Part shown: piece by piece, positions 8,707 through 17,522 of the stretch
Layout of the letters: each line of letters starts with the position of its first letter
How positions within the stretch are numbered: the stretch's first letter is position 1
DNA from: Bacillus cereus
GTDB taxonomy: Bacteria; Bacillota; Bacilli; Bacillales; Bacillaceae_G
Assembly: GCF_025917685.1 (NCBI RefSeq)
Contig: NZ_CP089518.1
Coordinates: 2,853,001-2,917,000 of the forward strand
Direction: 5' to 3'
DNA length: 64,000 bases
Notes under the pieces: model-generated
Database searches by the model: none
Seen by the model: only the letters and a program-made list of their open reading frames with translations
What the model was told of the DNA's origin: nothing
Made by a program: the position numbers and the translations under genes

Positions 8707-9807
8707 CTATAAAACAATCCGTTTCTCAGTTTCTGAATCGAAATAATGCACTTTATCCATGTTTAAACCAAGCTCTATATTTGATTGGTTTTGCACATCT
8801 AAAGAAGTGTCTACACGAGCTACAAAAGATTGTCCATTTAAGTTGGAATATAGATATGTTTCTGCCCCCATTAATTCTGCTACATCAATAGATACCGTTA
8901 CTTTTGCGTTGTACGGTAAAGCCCCGATTGCTTCTCCATAATAAAAGTCTTCTGGACGTATTCCTATTATGATTTCTTTATTCGTATAGCCCTTATTTCG
9001 CAAGCCTTTCATCTTCTCTTCTGGCACTTCAATTTCCCACTTATCAATCATAAGCGCGTTATCTGTTAATACCCCTTTGAAAAAATTCATTCCAGGGGAG
9101 CCAATGAATCCTCCGACAAATACATTCTCAGGATTGTCATACACTTCTTTCGGTGTACCGACTTGTTGTACAATCCCATCTTTTAGCACAACTAAGCGCG
9201 TTGCCATCGTCATCGCTTCTATTTGATCGTGTGTAACATACACAGTTGTTGTTTGCAACTGCTTGTGCAACTTTGTAATCTCAGCACGCATTTGAACACG
9301 CAACTTCGCATCTAAGTTTGATAAAGGCTCGTCCATTAAAAATACTTTTGCATTTCGAACAATTGCTCGGCCCAAGGCAACACGTTGGCGCTGCCCACCT
9401 GAAAGTGCCTTTGGCTTTCGGCTTAAATACTGCCCAAGCCCAAGAATTTTTGCTGCATGTTGCACACGCTGGTCAATTTCTTCTTTACTATATTTTCGTA
9501 GTTTTAATCCAAATGCCATGTTTTCATAAACACTCATATGCGGATAAAGCGCATAGTTTTGAAATACCATTGCAATATCTCTATCTTTCGGTGTAATATC
9601 ATTTACACGCTTTCCATCAATATAAAAGTCGCCCTCTGAAATCTCTTCAAGTCCTGCAATCATACGTAATGTTGTAGATTTCCCACACCCTGAAGGGCCA
9701 ACCAAAACGATAAATTCTCCATCATTTACTTCTAGGTTAAAATCTTTTACGATTGTCACATCATGATCATATTTTTTGTAAATGTTTTTGAATGATAGTT
9801 GAGCCAT
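8707..9807 (-). CDS. ABC importer ATPase, UgpC/MsmX type
   Basis: A 366-residue ATPase with Walker A GPSGCGKST, signature LSGGQRQR, Walker B VFLMDEP and H-loop VTHDQ, followed by a C-terminal TOBE-like regulatory domain (GIRPEDFYYG). This architecture is that of the carbohydrate/glycerophosphate class of importers (MsmX, MalK, UgpC). It is the last gene of a leftward cluster with its own binding protein and two permeases, so it is probably dedicated to them, although such ATPases can serve several importers. Confidence 0.93.
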   Translation of the reverse strand: MAQLSFKNIYKKYDHDVTIVKDFNLEVNDGEFIVLVGPSGCGKSTTLRMIAGLEEISEGDFYIDGKRVNDITPKDRDIAMVFQNYALYPHMSVYENMAFGLKLRKYSKEEIDQRVQHAAKILGLGQYLSRKPKALSGGQRQRVALGRAIVRNAKVFLMDEPLSNLDAKLRVQMRAEITKLHKQLQTTTVYVTHDQIEAMTMATRLVVLKDGIVQQVGTPKEVYDNPENVFVGGFIGSPGMNFFKGVLTDNALMIDKWEIEVPEEKMKGLRNKGYTNKEIIIGIRPEDFYYGEAIGALPYNAKVTVSIDVAELMGAETYLYSNLNGQSFVARVDTSLDVQNQSNIELGLNMDKVHYFDSETEKRIVL

Positions 9808-9868
9808 AATATCCTCCTAGAATTTGAGCTATATTTATACATATTGCTAAAAATTATGATGACATGAA

Positions 9869-10576
9869 TTATAAAATCTTCGAAATATCCTTCATACTGT
9901 CTAAAATATAATCTGCTTTTCCTTCTAAATCTTCTTTCCTACTCGCACCCGATAAGACGCCCACTATTTTAATGTTACTATTTCTCGCAAATGTAACGTC
10001 TGTTAATGTATCACCTACCATAAGCACATCTTCTTCAGTTAGAGAAAATTTTTCTTTAAACATATGATAAAAATCACTTTCCGGTTTTGTTCTATTCACA
10101 CCATCATCTGCACCTAAAAAATCTACGTAATCATATAACTCAGTCATTTTCAGAGAATGAATCGCTGCATCCACATCGTCTGCCGTAACAACTCCAATAA
10201 TATATTCATTGTTTTTTAAATATCGTAACGTTTCCTTTGCACCTTCCACTTCTGTAAATACAAGATCATCTGCTGTAGAGTACTTTTTGAATAAAAGACA
10301 TACATCATGAATGAAACTCTCTTTATCCACATGTTGATTTTCTAACAACGAGTACCATGCAGCCGCAATAAAGTAATTTGTGCGACATGCTAGTAAACTC
10401 GTACTCTCAAAATCGTTATCATTCATACCAATAATCGATAAGTAATCATCTCTTTTACTTTTTTCATTTGGATACGTTTGAAATATATCCTCTAACACAC
10501 GATGCACAATTTTGTACCAAACTGAATCTAACTGTATTAATGTTCCATCTTTATCAAAAATAATTGCTTTATTCAC
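9869..10576 (-). CDS. HAD-superfamily phosphatase (phosphoglycolate-phosphatase-like)
   Basis: A 235-residue HAD hydrolase. Motif I is FDKDGT at the N-terminus, motif II is TADD, motif III Lys lies in RTKPESDF, and motif IV is MVGDTLTDV. A helical cap sits between motifs I and II. It overlaps the PHP gene by 8 nt, so both are translated together within the importer operon. It probably removes phosphate from an imported or released phospho-compound (inference); the substrate is not visible. Confidence 0.87.
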   Translation of the reverse strand: MNKAIIFDKDGTLIQLDSVWYKIVHRVLEDIFQTYPNEKSKRDDYLSIIGMNDNDFESTSLLACRTNYFIAAAWYSLLENQHVDKESFIHDVCLLFKKYSTADDLVFTEVEGAKETLRYLKNNEYIIGVVTADDVDAAIHSLKMTELYDYVDFLGADDGVNRTKPESDFYHMFKEKFSLTEEDVLMVGDTLTDVTFARNSNIKIVGVLSGASRKEDLEGKADYILDSMKDISKIL

Positions 10577-12005
10577 CTTTTATTCCCCCTATAACTTCAT
10601 TCCATGTTTTCATATTTTTAATCTCAACTTTATTATGAATAGGATTAATAAACGCTACTAACTCGTCCTCTTCCCATCCCTCAACCCTAGCATACGCCCC
10701 TTCATTTAATGAAAATTCAAAAGTTACGTTGCTGCCAGATTTTTGTTCAATTATTTGCCCATTTATTATTAGTCTCCACTCACACGGTTTGTCAGTAGAA
10801 ATGTTGTAAATAATATTTCCTTTAGCCTCATCACCGACATAAATCGTTTCGCCTTCGTTTTGAATATCTATCGCTAGTTTTCTAAATCGAGAGAAATAAA
10901 TTCGTCCCTTTTTGATTGCAGATTTTAAGTTTTTAATAGATAAACCATTACATAATACATATGTTCCTGGATCACCATAAATCGATGGGTCTTTTGATCC
11001 AGGGAATGTTTTAGACGGATGCAAATGAGAATCACTTCCTCCTATTCCCCAGATTTTAAGGCCGTTTGACCACATTTGGTCGAAACAACGTAAAGCTTCT
11101 AAAGTGGATGATTTACTTTTTTTATAAGTTGGATCACACATAATTTCCATCGTATGAACATTTTCTAAGTTAATATTCACTTGGTTCGCCCAAGGCTTCA
11201 TAAACGGATGATTCACACTCAATAAATAACCTTTTTCTTTCAAGAAAGAAAATAGTTCATTCATTGTTTCTGCGCTAAACGATTCATCTACATACTTTGT
11301 AAAATCAACGTATTCCTTTATCCCAAATATGTTGTAATGACCGTAAGGAGTTGTAAGTTCCATAGATGGTATAATTAATGTGTTTCCTTTTTGATACGAT
11401 GGCATAACAATATTGTGTTCCGTCGCATATAAAAAATCTAATTTCTGTTTTTCACATACTGTCATTCCAAGTTCATCATCTATCTCGCCATCAGTTAAAT
11501 CTGTGTGCTCATGAAATTCTCCTTTGTACCAGCGATATTCTTCATTTATTATCTTTTCATAATTGTATTCATCAATAAAAACATTTTCCTTGCAAAAGTG
11601 CTCCCTATTATACTTTCGTTCCAATTGCTCATTCACTACTATATTTACTGTATAGTCAACTTTTACTCCAGTAAATTTCACTACTTTCTTTGCACAATGA
11701 GGGATATATATGACTTCTAATTCCCAATTACCAGACTGTATTTCTCCTCCTATACAACCAGCAGAACAAAATATTGAATCTTTCGAAACGACTAGTTTTT
11801 CATTTGCAACTGGCGTTTGATATTGTATACGTACATAACCGTTAGGGTCTCGCAAGATTAATAATAGCGGAATTTTCCGGTTGTCCCCTTGATCAATAGT
11901 TAATGTAAAGTTTGTAATATCAGTTTCATCCATTTGGAAACAATGTTTATTTTTTACGAATGGAGAGAGTGTTATCGTACTTGTTATTTCGATCATCGTT
12001 CTCAC
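10569..12005 (-). CDS. PHP-domain (CehA/McbA-like) metal-dependent hydrolase
   Basis: A 478-residue protein with an N-terminal beta-rich region of about 150 residues and a PHP domain: EFHEHTDLTDGEID, YATEHN, SVNHPF and GGSDSHLHPSK give the expected His/Asp metal ligands. PHP enzymes of this type hydrolyse phosphoesters. Its position between a HAD phosphatase and the binding protein of a Ugp-type importer suggests that an imported phosphodiester is cleaved first by this enzyme and then dephosphorylated by the HAD enzyme (inference). No signal peptide is seen, so it acts in the cytoplasm. Confidence 0.85.
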   Translation of the reverse strand: MRTMIEITSTITLSPFVKNKHCFQMDETDITNFTLTIDQGDNRKIPLLLILRDPNGYVRIQYQTPVANEKLVVSKDSIFCSAGCIGGEIQSGNWELEVIYIPHCAKKVVKFTGVKVDYTVNIVVNEQLERKYNREHFCKENVFIDEYNYEKIINEEYRWYKGEFHEHTDLTDGEIDDELGMTVCEKQKLDFLYATEHNIVMPSYQKGNTLIIPSMELTTPYGHYNIFGIKEYVDFTKYVDESFSAETMNELFSFLKEKGYLLSVNHPFMKPWANQVNINLENVHTMEIMCDPTYKKSKSSTLEALRCFDQMWSNGLKIWGIGGSDSHLHPSKTFPGSKDPSIYGDPGTYVLCNGLSIKNLKSAIKKGRIYFSRFRKLAIDIQNEGETIYVGDEAKGNIIYNISTDKPCEWRLIINGQIIEQKSGSNVTFEFSLNEGAYARVEGWEEDELVAFINPIHNKVEIKNMKTWNEVIGGIKGE

Positions 12006-12034
12006 ACCTTTTACGTTTTAATAAAGGAATTTTA

Positions 12035-12063
12035 GAGGCACTTCCTTCGTTCAAAAGCACCTC
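12035..12063 (-). promoter_or_regulatory. RNA hairpin between binding-protein and PHP genes
   Basis: On the leftward transcript, GAGGTGCTT and AAGUGCCUC pair through two G-U wobbles around an 11-nt loop; the plus strand would not pair as well. It sits just past the binding-protein stop, where hairpins often stabilise the upstream mRNA. No U-run follows. Confidence 0.4.
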
Positions 12064-12075
12064 ATGTTGGTGATA

Positions 12076-13437
12076 TTACTTCTTCTTTTTCAGAACTTTA
12101 TCTAACTCTTCTTGCGCAACTTTAGCTGCTTCATCTAATGCTTTTTTCGCTGGAACTCCTTCAATCTCTACTTTATCTTTCGCTACATTTAAGGCGTCAT
12201 TAATTTTACCGCCCGTTGGATCTACAAATGGTCCCACTCCATAATTGTTAGCTTGTTCTAATGGAACTAATGCTTGTGGTTGTTTTTTAACGAATTCAGC
12301 ATATGGACCATACTCTGTTACATTGTTACGAACAGGGATATATCCTGTAGCCATGGACCATTCAGCCGTTTTCTCCGTACTTGTCGCAAACTTCATAAAG
12401 TCATACGCGCCTTTTGCTACTTCTGGATCAATGTTTCTCGTTAATGTGAATAAATATGTTTCTAGTTTTGGCGCTGGTTTATTATTACCCCAAGCCGGCT
12501 GAGGTAATGCTTCAAATGTGTTAAGGCGTTCTTCTTCCGTCATTCCTTTTCCTAATGTTTTAAAAACAAATCCTTGATCACCAGATGATCCTGTAAATCC
12601 TAATGTTCTACCTTCAACTAAATCAATTACAGTTTTATCCCAATATTCCCATCCAGTACCACCTGAATGTATTTTCATAATTTTATCTTCATGTAGCCAT
12701 GTACGGAATTTCTCCCATACCGAAACCCAAGTGTCATCGTTAATTAATACTTTTTTACCATCTTCGCTTAATACGTTTCCACCGGCACTGCGAACCGCAT
12801 CAATTAAATTGGAAGTTCCCCACATTGGCATCCAGCCCGCATATGTCACATTTCCATTTTCACCACGTTTTGCGACTGTTTTTGCTACCTTTTCTACACC
12901 TTCCCACGTCTTTAAATCATCTTTTGTAAAGCCATTCTCCGCTAATGTTTTTTTATTGTAATAAAGAATTTGCGTTGTACCGTAGAATGGAATTCCATAC
13001 AACTTCTCGTCAATTGTTGCTTGCTCCATAAACCCTTTTCCATAATCTTCTTTTTTGAAATTAGTATCATTTTTAACATATTCATCTATAGGTACGATTA
13101 ACTGTTTTTTAGCATATTCTTGAATGACATCAGAACCTAGTAATGCAATTGCTTCTTGGTTATTCGCTGCAAATCCACTTTGTAACTTTTGATATGACTC
13201 ATCGTAGCTACCCGCTTTTGTCGTTTTCACTACATATTTGTCCTGACTTTTATTGTATTCTTCCACAATCTTATCTACACGATCCGCAAGAGAGCCCCCT
13301 ACTCCATTAATGAATGGAACAACAACCTTCTCCCCTTCTTTACTCGCTTTAACCGTACTCCCTTTTCCACCTGAACAACCCGCAAGTGCACTAACAAACA
13401 ATGTTATAACTGTTAGAAGCATGAATAGTTTTTTCAT
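12076..13437 (-). CDS. Extracellular solute-binding lipoprotein (UgpB/MalE class)
   Basis: A 453-residue protein with a lipoprotein signal peptide ending ALAGCSGG, then a family-1 solute-binding fold (PFINGVGGS, YGIPFYGTTQILYYNKK, GKVLINDDTW-type segments). It ends in a Lys-rich tail. It captures the substrate outside the membrane and delivers it to the two permeases encoded immediately downstream in the reverse reading order. Substrate class cannot be read from the sequence; sugar, glycerophosphodiester or sugar phosphate are the main options because of the phosphatase genes in the operon. Confidence 0.92.
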   Translation of the reverse strand: MKKLFMLLTVITLFVSALAGCSGGKGSTVKASKEGEKVVVPFINGVGGSLADRVDKIVEEYNKSQDKYVVKTTKAGSYDESYQKLQSGFAANNQEAIALLGSDVIQEYAKKQLIVPIDEYVKNDTNFKKEDYGKGFMEQATIDEKLYGIPFYGTTQILYYNKKTLAENGFTKDDLKTWEGVEKVAKTVAKRGENGNVTYAGWMPMWGTSNLIDAVRSAGGNVLSEDGKKVLINDDTWVSVWEKFRTWLHEDKIMKIHSGGTGWEYWDKTVIDLVEGRTLGFTGSSGDQGFVFKTLGKGMTEEERLNTFEALPQPAWGNNKPAPKLETYLFTLTRNIDPEVAKGAYDFMKFATSTEKTAEWSMATGYIPVRNNVTEYGPYAEFVKKQPQALVPLEQANNYGVGPFVDPTGGKINDALNVAKDKVEIEGVPAKKALDEAAKVAQEELDKVLKKKK

Positions 13438-13462
13438 CCCATAAATCTCCTTTACTATTTAA

Positions 13463-14290
13463 TTACCCCTTTATTCCTGAATCAGTAACACCAGATAAGA
13501 ACCATTTTTGTAGAATCAAAAATACGATTAAGAGCGGCACTGTTGCGATTGTACTTGCAACCATAATGTGTGACCAATCTCGCCCTAAGGAACTATTAAT
13601 GAAATAATCAGCAATTCCATTCGTAATTAACTTTTGCGTATTATCTTTCAATATAAGAGCTGGCCAGACGTAATTATTATAATTACCAATAAATGTGACC
13701 AATCCTAGTGTTACAAATGATGAACGTGTCATTGGAAAAATAATCTTCCAAAGAATACGCCAATCACTTGCTCCATCAATTTTGGCTGCTTCTACTATTT
13801 CAAGACCAACTTTGTGGAACGATTGTTTTAAATAGAAAATACCGAATACGCTAACAGCCATAGAAATCATGTATCCAAAATGTGAATCGAGTAGCCCAAA
13901 TTTCCCTAACATTACATATACAGGAACATACGAAACAGCTCCAGGAATCATATAGGTTGCCATCACGACACTAAATGTAATATTTTTACCTTTAAACTTG
14001 TAAAATGCTAACATATAAGCAAACAGTGCAGATGAAACAAGCACATATATAGTAATGATGAAAGATGTATAAAAACTATTAAATAAATATGTGTTAAATG
14101 GTAGTATGTCTAATACTTGCCGATAATTTTCCCAGTGAAATTCTTTAGGCCAAAAACCTCCTTGTAATACTTCACTAGATGTTTTAAACGAACCAAGTAC
14201 CATCCATATGAATGGAAAAAGAAATAGTATACTTGATAATGCTAAAAAGAGATGCTTTACGATTAATGGACCTTTTTTCATATTATTCAC
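13463..14290 (-). CDS. ABC permease, UgpE/MalG class
   Basis: A 275-residue inner-membrane permease with six hydrophobic segments and the EAA loop EAAKIDGASDWRILWKIIFP, which contacts the ATPase. It lies one base after the first permease gene and 25 nt before the binding-protein gene, in the same leftward operon. Confidence 0.92.
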   Translation of the reverse strand: MNNMKKGPLIVKHLFLALSSILFLFPFIWMVLGSFKTSSEVLQGGFWPKEFHWENYRQVLDILPFNTYLFNSFYTSFIITIYVLVSSALFAYMLAFYKFKGKNITFSVVMATYMIPGAVSYVPVYVMLGKFGLLDSHFGYMISMAVSVFGIFYLKQSFHKVGLEIVEAAKIDGASDWRILWKIIFPMTRSSFVTLGLVTFIGNYNNYVWPALILKDNTQKLITNGIADYFINSSLGRDWSHIMVASTIATVPLLIVFLILQKWFLSGVTDSGIKG

Positions 14291-14291
14291 C

Positions 14292-15167
14292 TTAATAGTT
14301 CACCCACTTATCACCTATTATTTTGTTAATAACAGATAGTAAAATTGTAATGATTAATATGATAAATGCGATTGCTGTTGCAGATCCCATATCAAACTGT
14401 TCAAACCCTTGTTGGAAGAATAAATACAGTAACGTACGCGTCGAACCACTAGGCCCACCTTGTGTTAAAATCTTTATTTGATCGTAAGCCTGCACCGAAG
14501 AAATTGTATTGACGACAACTAAGAAGAAAGTTGTTGATGAAACCATTGGCAGTGTTACATATCGAAATTTCTGCCATGAATTTGCTCCATCAATACTAGC
14601 TGCTTCATATAAACTATCTGGAACTTTTTCTAATGCGCCGATATAGAAGATCATCGTCCAACCAACTAATTTCCAAACTGTCATTATAATGACTGCTAAC
14701 ATCGCTGTTTTACTACTTTGAAGCCAGTCCAAACCTGGTATCCCGAAAAAGTTTAGCACTTTATTAATAACTCCAAATTGAGGTTCATATAAAAGTGACC
14801 ACACAATGGATACAGCTATTGTTGGCGTTACCCACGGTGAAAAAATCATTAATTGGTACAATGCAGAACCTTTAAATTTTTTTCGGAAGAATAATGCGAA
14901 ACCTAAGCCCAATGCAATTGTTGGAATGACTGTTCCAATTCCGAAATAAAACGTATTGAGCAATGCTTGCATAAAAGAATCTTGTGTAAATAAATTAAAA
15001 TAGTTTTCTAAACCAACAAAATTAAAATCATTCGTCATAAAATCCCAATCAGTAAAACTAATACCTAAACTAATGAAATTCGGAATAATCCAAAACAAGA
15101 TTAGAGGTATTCCAACTGGTAGTAAAAAGAACACAGCTTTTGATAGTTTTATTTGCATTCTTGCCAC
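14292..15167 (-). CDS. ABC permease, UgpA/MalF class
   Basis: A 291-residue permease with six membrane segments and the EAA loop YEAASIDGANSWQKFRYVTL. It is the first gene of the importer operon; the operator region at 15168-15264 lies directly upstream. Together with the second permease it should form the heterodimeric channel. Confidence 0.92.
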   Translation of the reverse strand: MARMQIKLSKAVFFLLPVGIPLILFWIIPNFISLGISFTDWDFMTNDFNFVGLENYFNLFTQDSFMQALLNTFYFGIGTVIPTIALGLGFALFFRKKFKGSALYQLMIFSPWVTPTIAVSIVWSLLYEPQFGVINKVLNFFGIPGLDWLQSSKTAMLAVIIMTVWKLVGWTMIFYIGALEKVPDSLYEAASIDGANSWQKFRYVTLPMVSSTTFFLVVVNTISSVQAYDQIKILTQGGPSGSTRTLLYLFFQQGFEQFDMGSATAIAFIILIITILLSVINKIIGDKWVNY

Positions 15168-15214
15168 CTCCTAATTCATATTGTAAGAGTTCATTATTAA
15201 CACAATGTTGTTTA

Positions 15215-15250
15215 TTTGTTAACTAATTGTAAAAACAACAAATTAACAAA
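15215..15250 (-). promoter_or_regulatory. Likely DeoR-type operator in the importer promoter
   Basis: TTTGTTAA (15215-15222) and TTAACAAA (15243-15250) form a perfect inverted repeat in a 97-nt promoter region rich in GTTGTT/AACAAC. A related inverted repeat with the same TTGTTAA core lies upstream of the regulator gene (16251-16297). Binding by the neighbouring DeoR-type protein is inferred. Confidence 0.45.
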
Positions 15251-15271
15251 ACAAAACAACATATAAACAAT

Positions 15272-15314
15272 AAAAAAAGACTATTTCTCAACTTACTAAG
15301 AAATAGTCTTCTTT
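15272..15314 (-). terminator. Terminator of the DeoR-type gene
   Basis: AAGACTATTTCT (15277-15288) pairs with AGAAATAGTCTT (15299-15310); the minus strand continues into a T-run. It separates the regulator gene from the importer operon. Confidence 0.8.
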
Positions 15315-15322
15315 TAGCTTTT

Positions 15323-16111
15323 CTATACTGTTATTACTTCAACCCCATTACTTGTTAGCATATTTTGCCACGATTCATCGAGCTTCGCATTCGTATATAA
15401 CGCATCTATATCATTAAAACTTCCGCTTTTATAAAACTTTGTCAAATTAAACTTTGATTCATCAGCCATCATTACAACTTGTTTTGCATTATTCTTTAGC
15501 TGCTTAAATATTTGTGCATCTTCAATATACGAACATGTCAGTTCTTTTTCTAATGAAATACCATCACAAGAAGCAAATAATTTATTAACAGTGAAATGAT
15601 CCAGATAGTTTAATGTCATTTCTCCAGACAATGCTAAGGAATTCGTATTCAATATTCCCCCTATGACTATTAACCTACAATCAAAGGAATCATACTGGTC
15701 TTTCAGCTCAATAATTTTATTTACAGCTGGTATCGAGTTTGTTAAAATTGTCAAATTCTTTTTATCGTATATGTAATCTAAAATTTGCATTGTGGTTGTC
15801 CCAATTTCAATTGCGATAATATCATTATCTTCTACGATTTTACTTGCTTCCATTGCAATTTTTCGTTTTTCTTCAATATTTTCAGATCGACGTTTATCAA
15901 AATGAAATTCTAGTGTTTGATCTTTTTTCTTAATTGCACCACCATGTATTTTCGTAAGCTGTCCTTCCTTGTGCAACATATCTAAATCTCTTCGTATCGT
16001 TTCTGTTGTAACATTTAATACCTTTGCTAAATCATTTACCATCACTCGGTTATACTTTTCTAATTCATCTAGTATGTGTTTTCTTCGTTCAAATTGTGTG
16101 TACGATTTCAT
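15323..16111 (-). CDS. DeoR-family sugar-type transcriptional regulator
   Basis: A 262-residue protein. The N-terminal winged helix contains ILDELEKYNRVMVNDLAKVL and TTETIRRDLDMLHKEG, the DeoR signature. The C-terminal half (AIEIGTTTMQIL, TILTNSIPAVNKI, LNTNSLALSGEMT) is the DeoRC effector-binding domain that recognises phosphorylated sugars or related metabolites. It is transcribed in the same direction as the importer operon but has its own terminator. It probably represses the importer and itself through TTGTTAA-type repeats seen on both sides of the gene (inference). Confidence 0.9.
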   Translation of the reverse strand: MKSYTQFERRKHILDELEKYNRVMVNDLAKVLNVTTETIRRDLDMLHKEGQLTKIHGGAIKKKDQTLEFHFDKRRSENIEEKRKIAMEASKIVEDNDIIAIEIGTTTMQILDYIYDKKNLTILTNSIPAVNKIIELKDQYDSFDCRLIVIGGILNTNSLALSGEMTLNYLDHFTVNKLFASCDGISLEKELTCSYIEDAQIFKQLKNNAKQVVMMADESKFNLTKFYKSGSFNDIDALYTNAKLDESWQNMLTSNGVEVITV

Positions 16112-16250
16112 TTCATTAACACCTCGTCAAATTACGTAAAATATTGATTTTCTAAAAACTCTTAATATACAAAAGGCTTAATCTTTACTTTTAACATAAC
16201 ATCATTTACAGAAATAAGGAACGATTATCTTCATGAAATTCCAAAATTAG

Positions 16251-16297
16251 TTTAACAATAAAAACAAGATTAAAATAAATAAAAATTTATTGTTAAA
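16251..16297. promoter_or_regulatory. 12-bp inverted repeat between DeoR-type and DUF2975 genes
   Basis: TTTAACAATAAA (16251-16262) and TTTATTGTTAAA (16286-16297) are perfect inverted copies. They lie about 140 nt before the leftward DeoR-type start and 53 nt before the rightward DUF2975 start. The TTGTTAA core is shared with the importer operator, which points to DeoR autoregulation. Confidence 0.45.
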
Positions 16298-16349
16298 CGA
16301 TAAATATCATGTTAAATTTAATAGATAATTAATAAATGAGGTGCTTTAT

Positions 16350-16832
16350 ATGAAACAAGGATCAACACTCTTTTTAAAGACAGCTATTATCCTTATCGGT
16401 ATTCCTGTTCTTGCTTTATGTATATTTTTAGTTCCTAACATAGGGAATTATGCAGCGGAATTGTACCCCGATATTGCATATATAAAATATCTTGTTTTAC
16501 TTAATCTATATGCAACGGTTGTACCTTTTTATTTTGCTCTGTATCAAGCTTTTAAACTTGTAAGCTACATTGACAAGGGTAACGCCTTCTCGAAATTATC
16601 TGTTAGAGCTTTAAAGAAGATAAAACAATGTGCAGTAACAATTAGTATATTATATGTAGTAGGCATGCCACTCTTCTATCTTGTGGCGGAGAGAGATGAC
16701 GCACCTGGTATTATTATACTTGGGATGCTTCTAATCTTTGCTTCAATGGTTATCGCAGTCTTTGCTGCCGTTCTCCAAAGACTTTTAAAAAATGCGATAG
16801 ATATAAAATCAGAAAATGATTTAACGGTCTGA
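16350..16832 (+). CDS. DUF2975 membrane protein (YoaS-like)
   Basis: Start set at ATG 16350 because GAGGTG lies just upstream (16339-16344); the GTG at 16341 falls inside that SD. The 160-residue product has four membrane helices and typical DUF2975 segments (YQAFKLVSYIDKGNAFSKLS, ALKKIKQCA). It is translationally linked to the next gene, an Xre-type HTH protein. The same gene pair occurs in B. subtilis as yoaS-yozG; the function of the pair is not established. Confidence 0.85.
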   Translation: MKQGSTLFLKTAIILIGIPVLALCIFLVPNIGNYAAELYPDIAYIKYLVLLNLYATVVPFYFALYQAFKLVSYIDKGNAFSKLSVRALKKIKQCAVTISILYVVGMPLFYLVAERDDAPGIIILGMLLIFASMVIAVFAAVLQRLLKNAIDIKSENDLTV

Positions 16833-16842
16833 GGTGAATAAC

Positions 16843-17058
16843 ATGGCAATAATAATTAATATTGATGTAATGCTTGCTAAAAGGAAAATGAGTGTAACGG
16901 AGCTTTCAGAGAAGGTTGGAATTACAATGGCTAACCTTTCTATATTAAAAAATGGAAAAGCAAAAGCAATTAGAATTTCAACTTTAGATGCTATTTGTAA
17001 GGCATTAGAATGCCAACCTGGGGATATTTTAGAATATCAATCTGAAGAAAGCGAATAA
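16843..17058 (+). CDS. Small Xre/Cro-type HTH regulator (YozG-like)
   Basis: 71 residues from ATG 16843, with GAGGTG (16831-16836) overlapping the previous stop codon region. The single domain holds a Cro-type helix-turn-helix (MSVTELSEKVGITMANLSIL, then KAIRISTLDAICKALECQ) and a short acidic tail. Downstream is a strong terminator. It presumably controls its own membrane-protein partner (inference). Confidence 0.9.
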   Translation: MAIIINIDVMLAKRKMSVTELSEKVGITMANLSILKNGKAKAIRISTLDAICKALECQPGDILEYQSEESE

Positions 17059-17090
17059 AAAGAGTCCTTCTTGTATGAAGGACTCTTTTT
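17057..17090 (+). terminator. Terminator of the DUF2975-Xre operon
   Basis: AAAAAGAGTCCTTC/GAAGGACTCTTTTT perfect stem with a 6-nt loop and T-run, directly at the Xre stop. It can act for the convergent gene at 17099 too. Confidence 0.9.
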
Positions 17091-17098
17091 ATTCAGTA

Positions 17099-17410
17099 TT
17101 ACGGCGCAAAACTAACTTGACCAGTCAAAATTAAAATAATCGCGATCATCCAAAATATAAAGAATGATGAGGACAGTATTAATGAAATAATAGCAATCCC
17201 CTTCTTCTCTGTTTTTTTCGTCATTGTGATTATTGAAAGCATAATACCTACACCTGTCAGAGCAATCGTTATATAATCTCCAACTATATTTCCCGCATTC
17301 GCTATCCTCGTCGGAGTTATAAAAACGAATAAAAAACACATAATTCCGATGAGCAAAGATACATAGCTTATTATGCTGTACTTCTTTTTGAGAACTATTT
17401 CTGTTTTCAT
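17099..17410 (-). CDS. Small membrane protein (DUF6142-like)
   Basis: A 103-residue protein with three hydrophobic helices and a basic N-terminus; AAGGGGTGGG precedes the ATG. Length and helix pattern fit a small DUF6142-type protein, but the assignment is by appearance. An overlapping alternative frame of similar length exists and is a shadow. Confidence 0.7.
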   Translation of the reverse strand: MKTEIVLKKKYSIISYVSLLIGIMCFLFVFITPTRIANAGNIVGDYITIALTGVGIMLSIITMTKKTEKKGIAIISLILSSSFFIFWMIAIILILTGQVSFAP

Positions 17411-17480
17411 AATTACCCACCCCTTCTATATAGCTATGAGTTCATATTAGCACGAATAACCATAATTTGGTTAATGCATA

Positions 17481-17522
17481 AAAAAACAGATACAGCGGGA
17501 ACTTCCGCTGTATCTGTTTTTT
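17481..17522. terminator. Strong bidirectional terminator
   Basis: AACAGATACAGCGG pairs with CCGCTGTATCTGTT around GAACTT, with A-run and T-run flanks. It lies immediately after the DUF3887-like pseudogene stop. Confidence 0.85.

Noticed and set aside
17112..17420. 102-codon ORF in another frame over the DUF6142-like gene
   Set aside because: Highly skewed Cys/Tyr/Asn composition; the membrane-protein frame has the SD.
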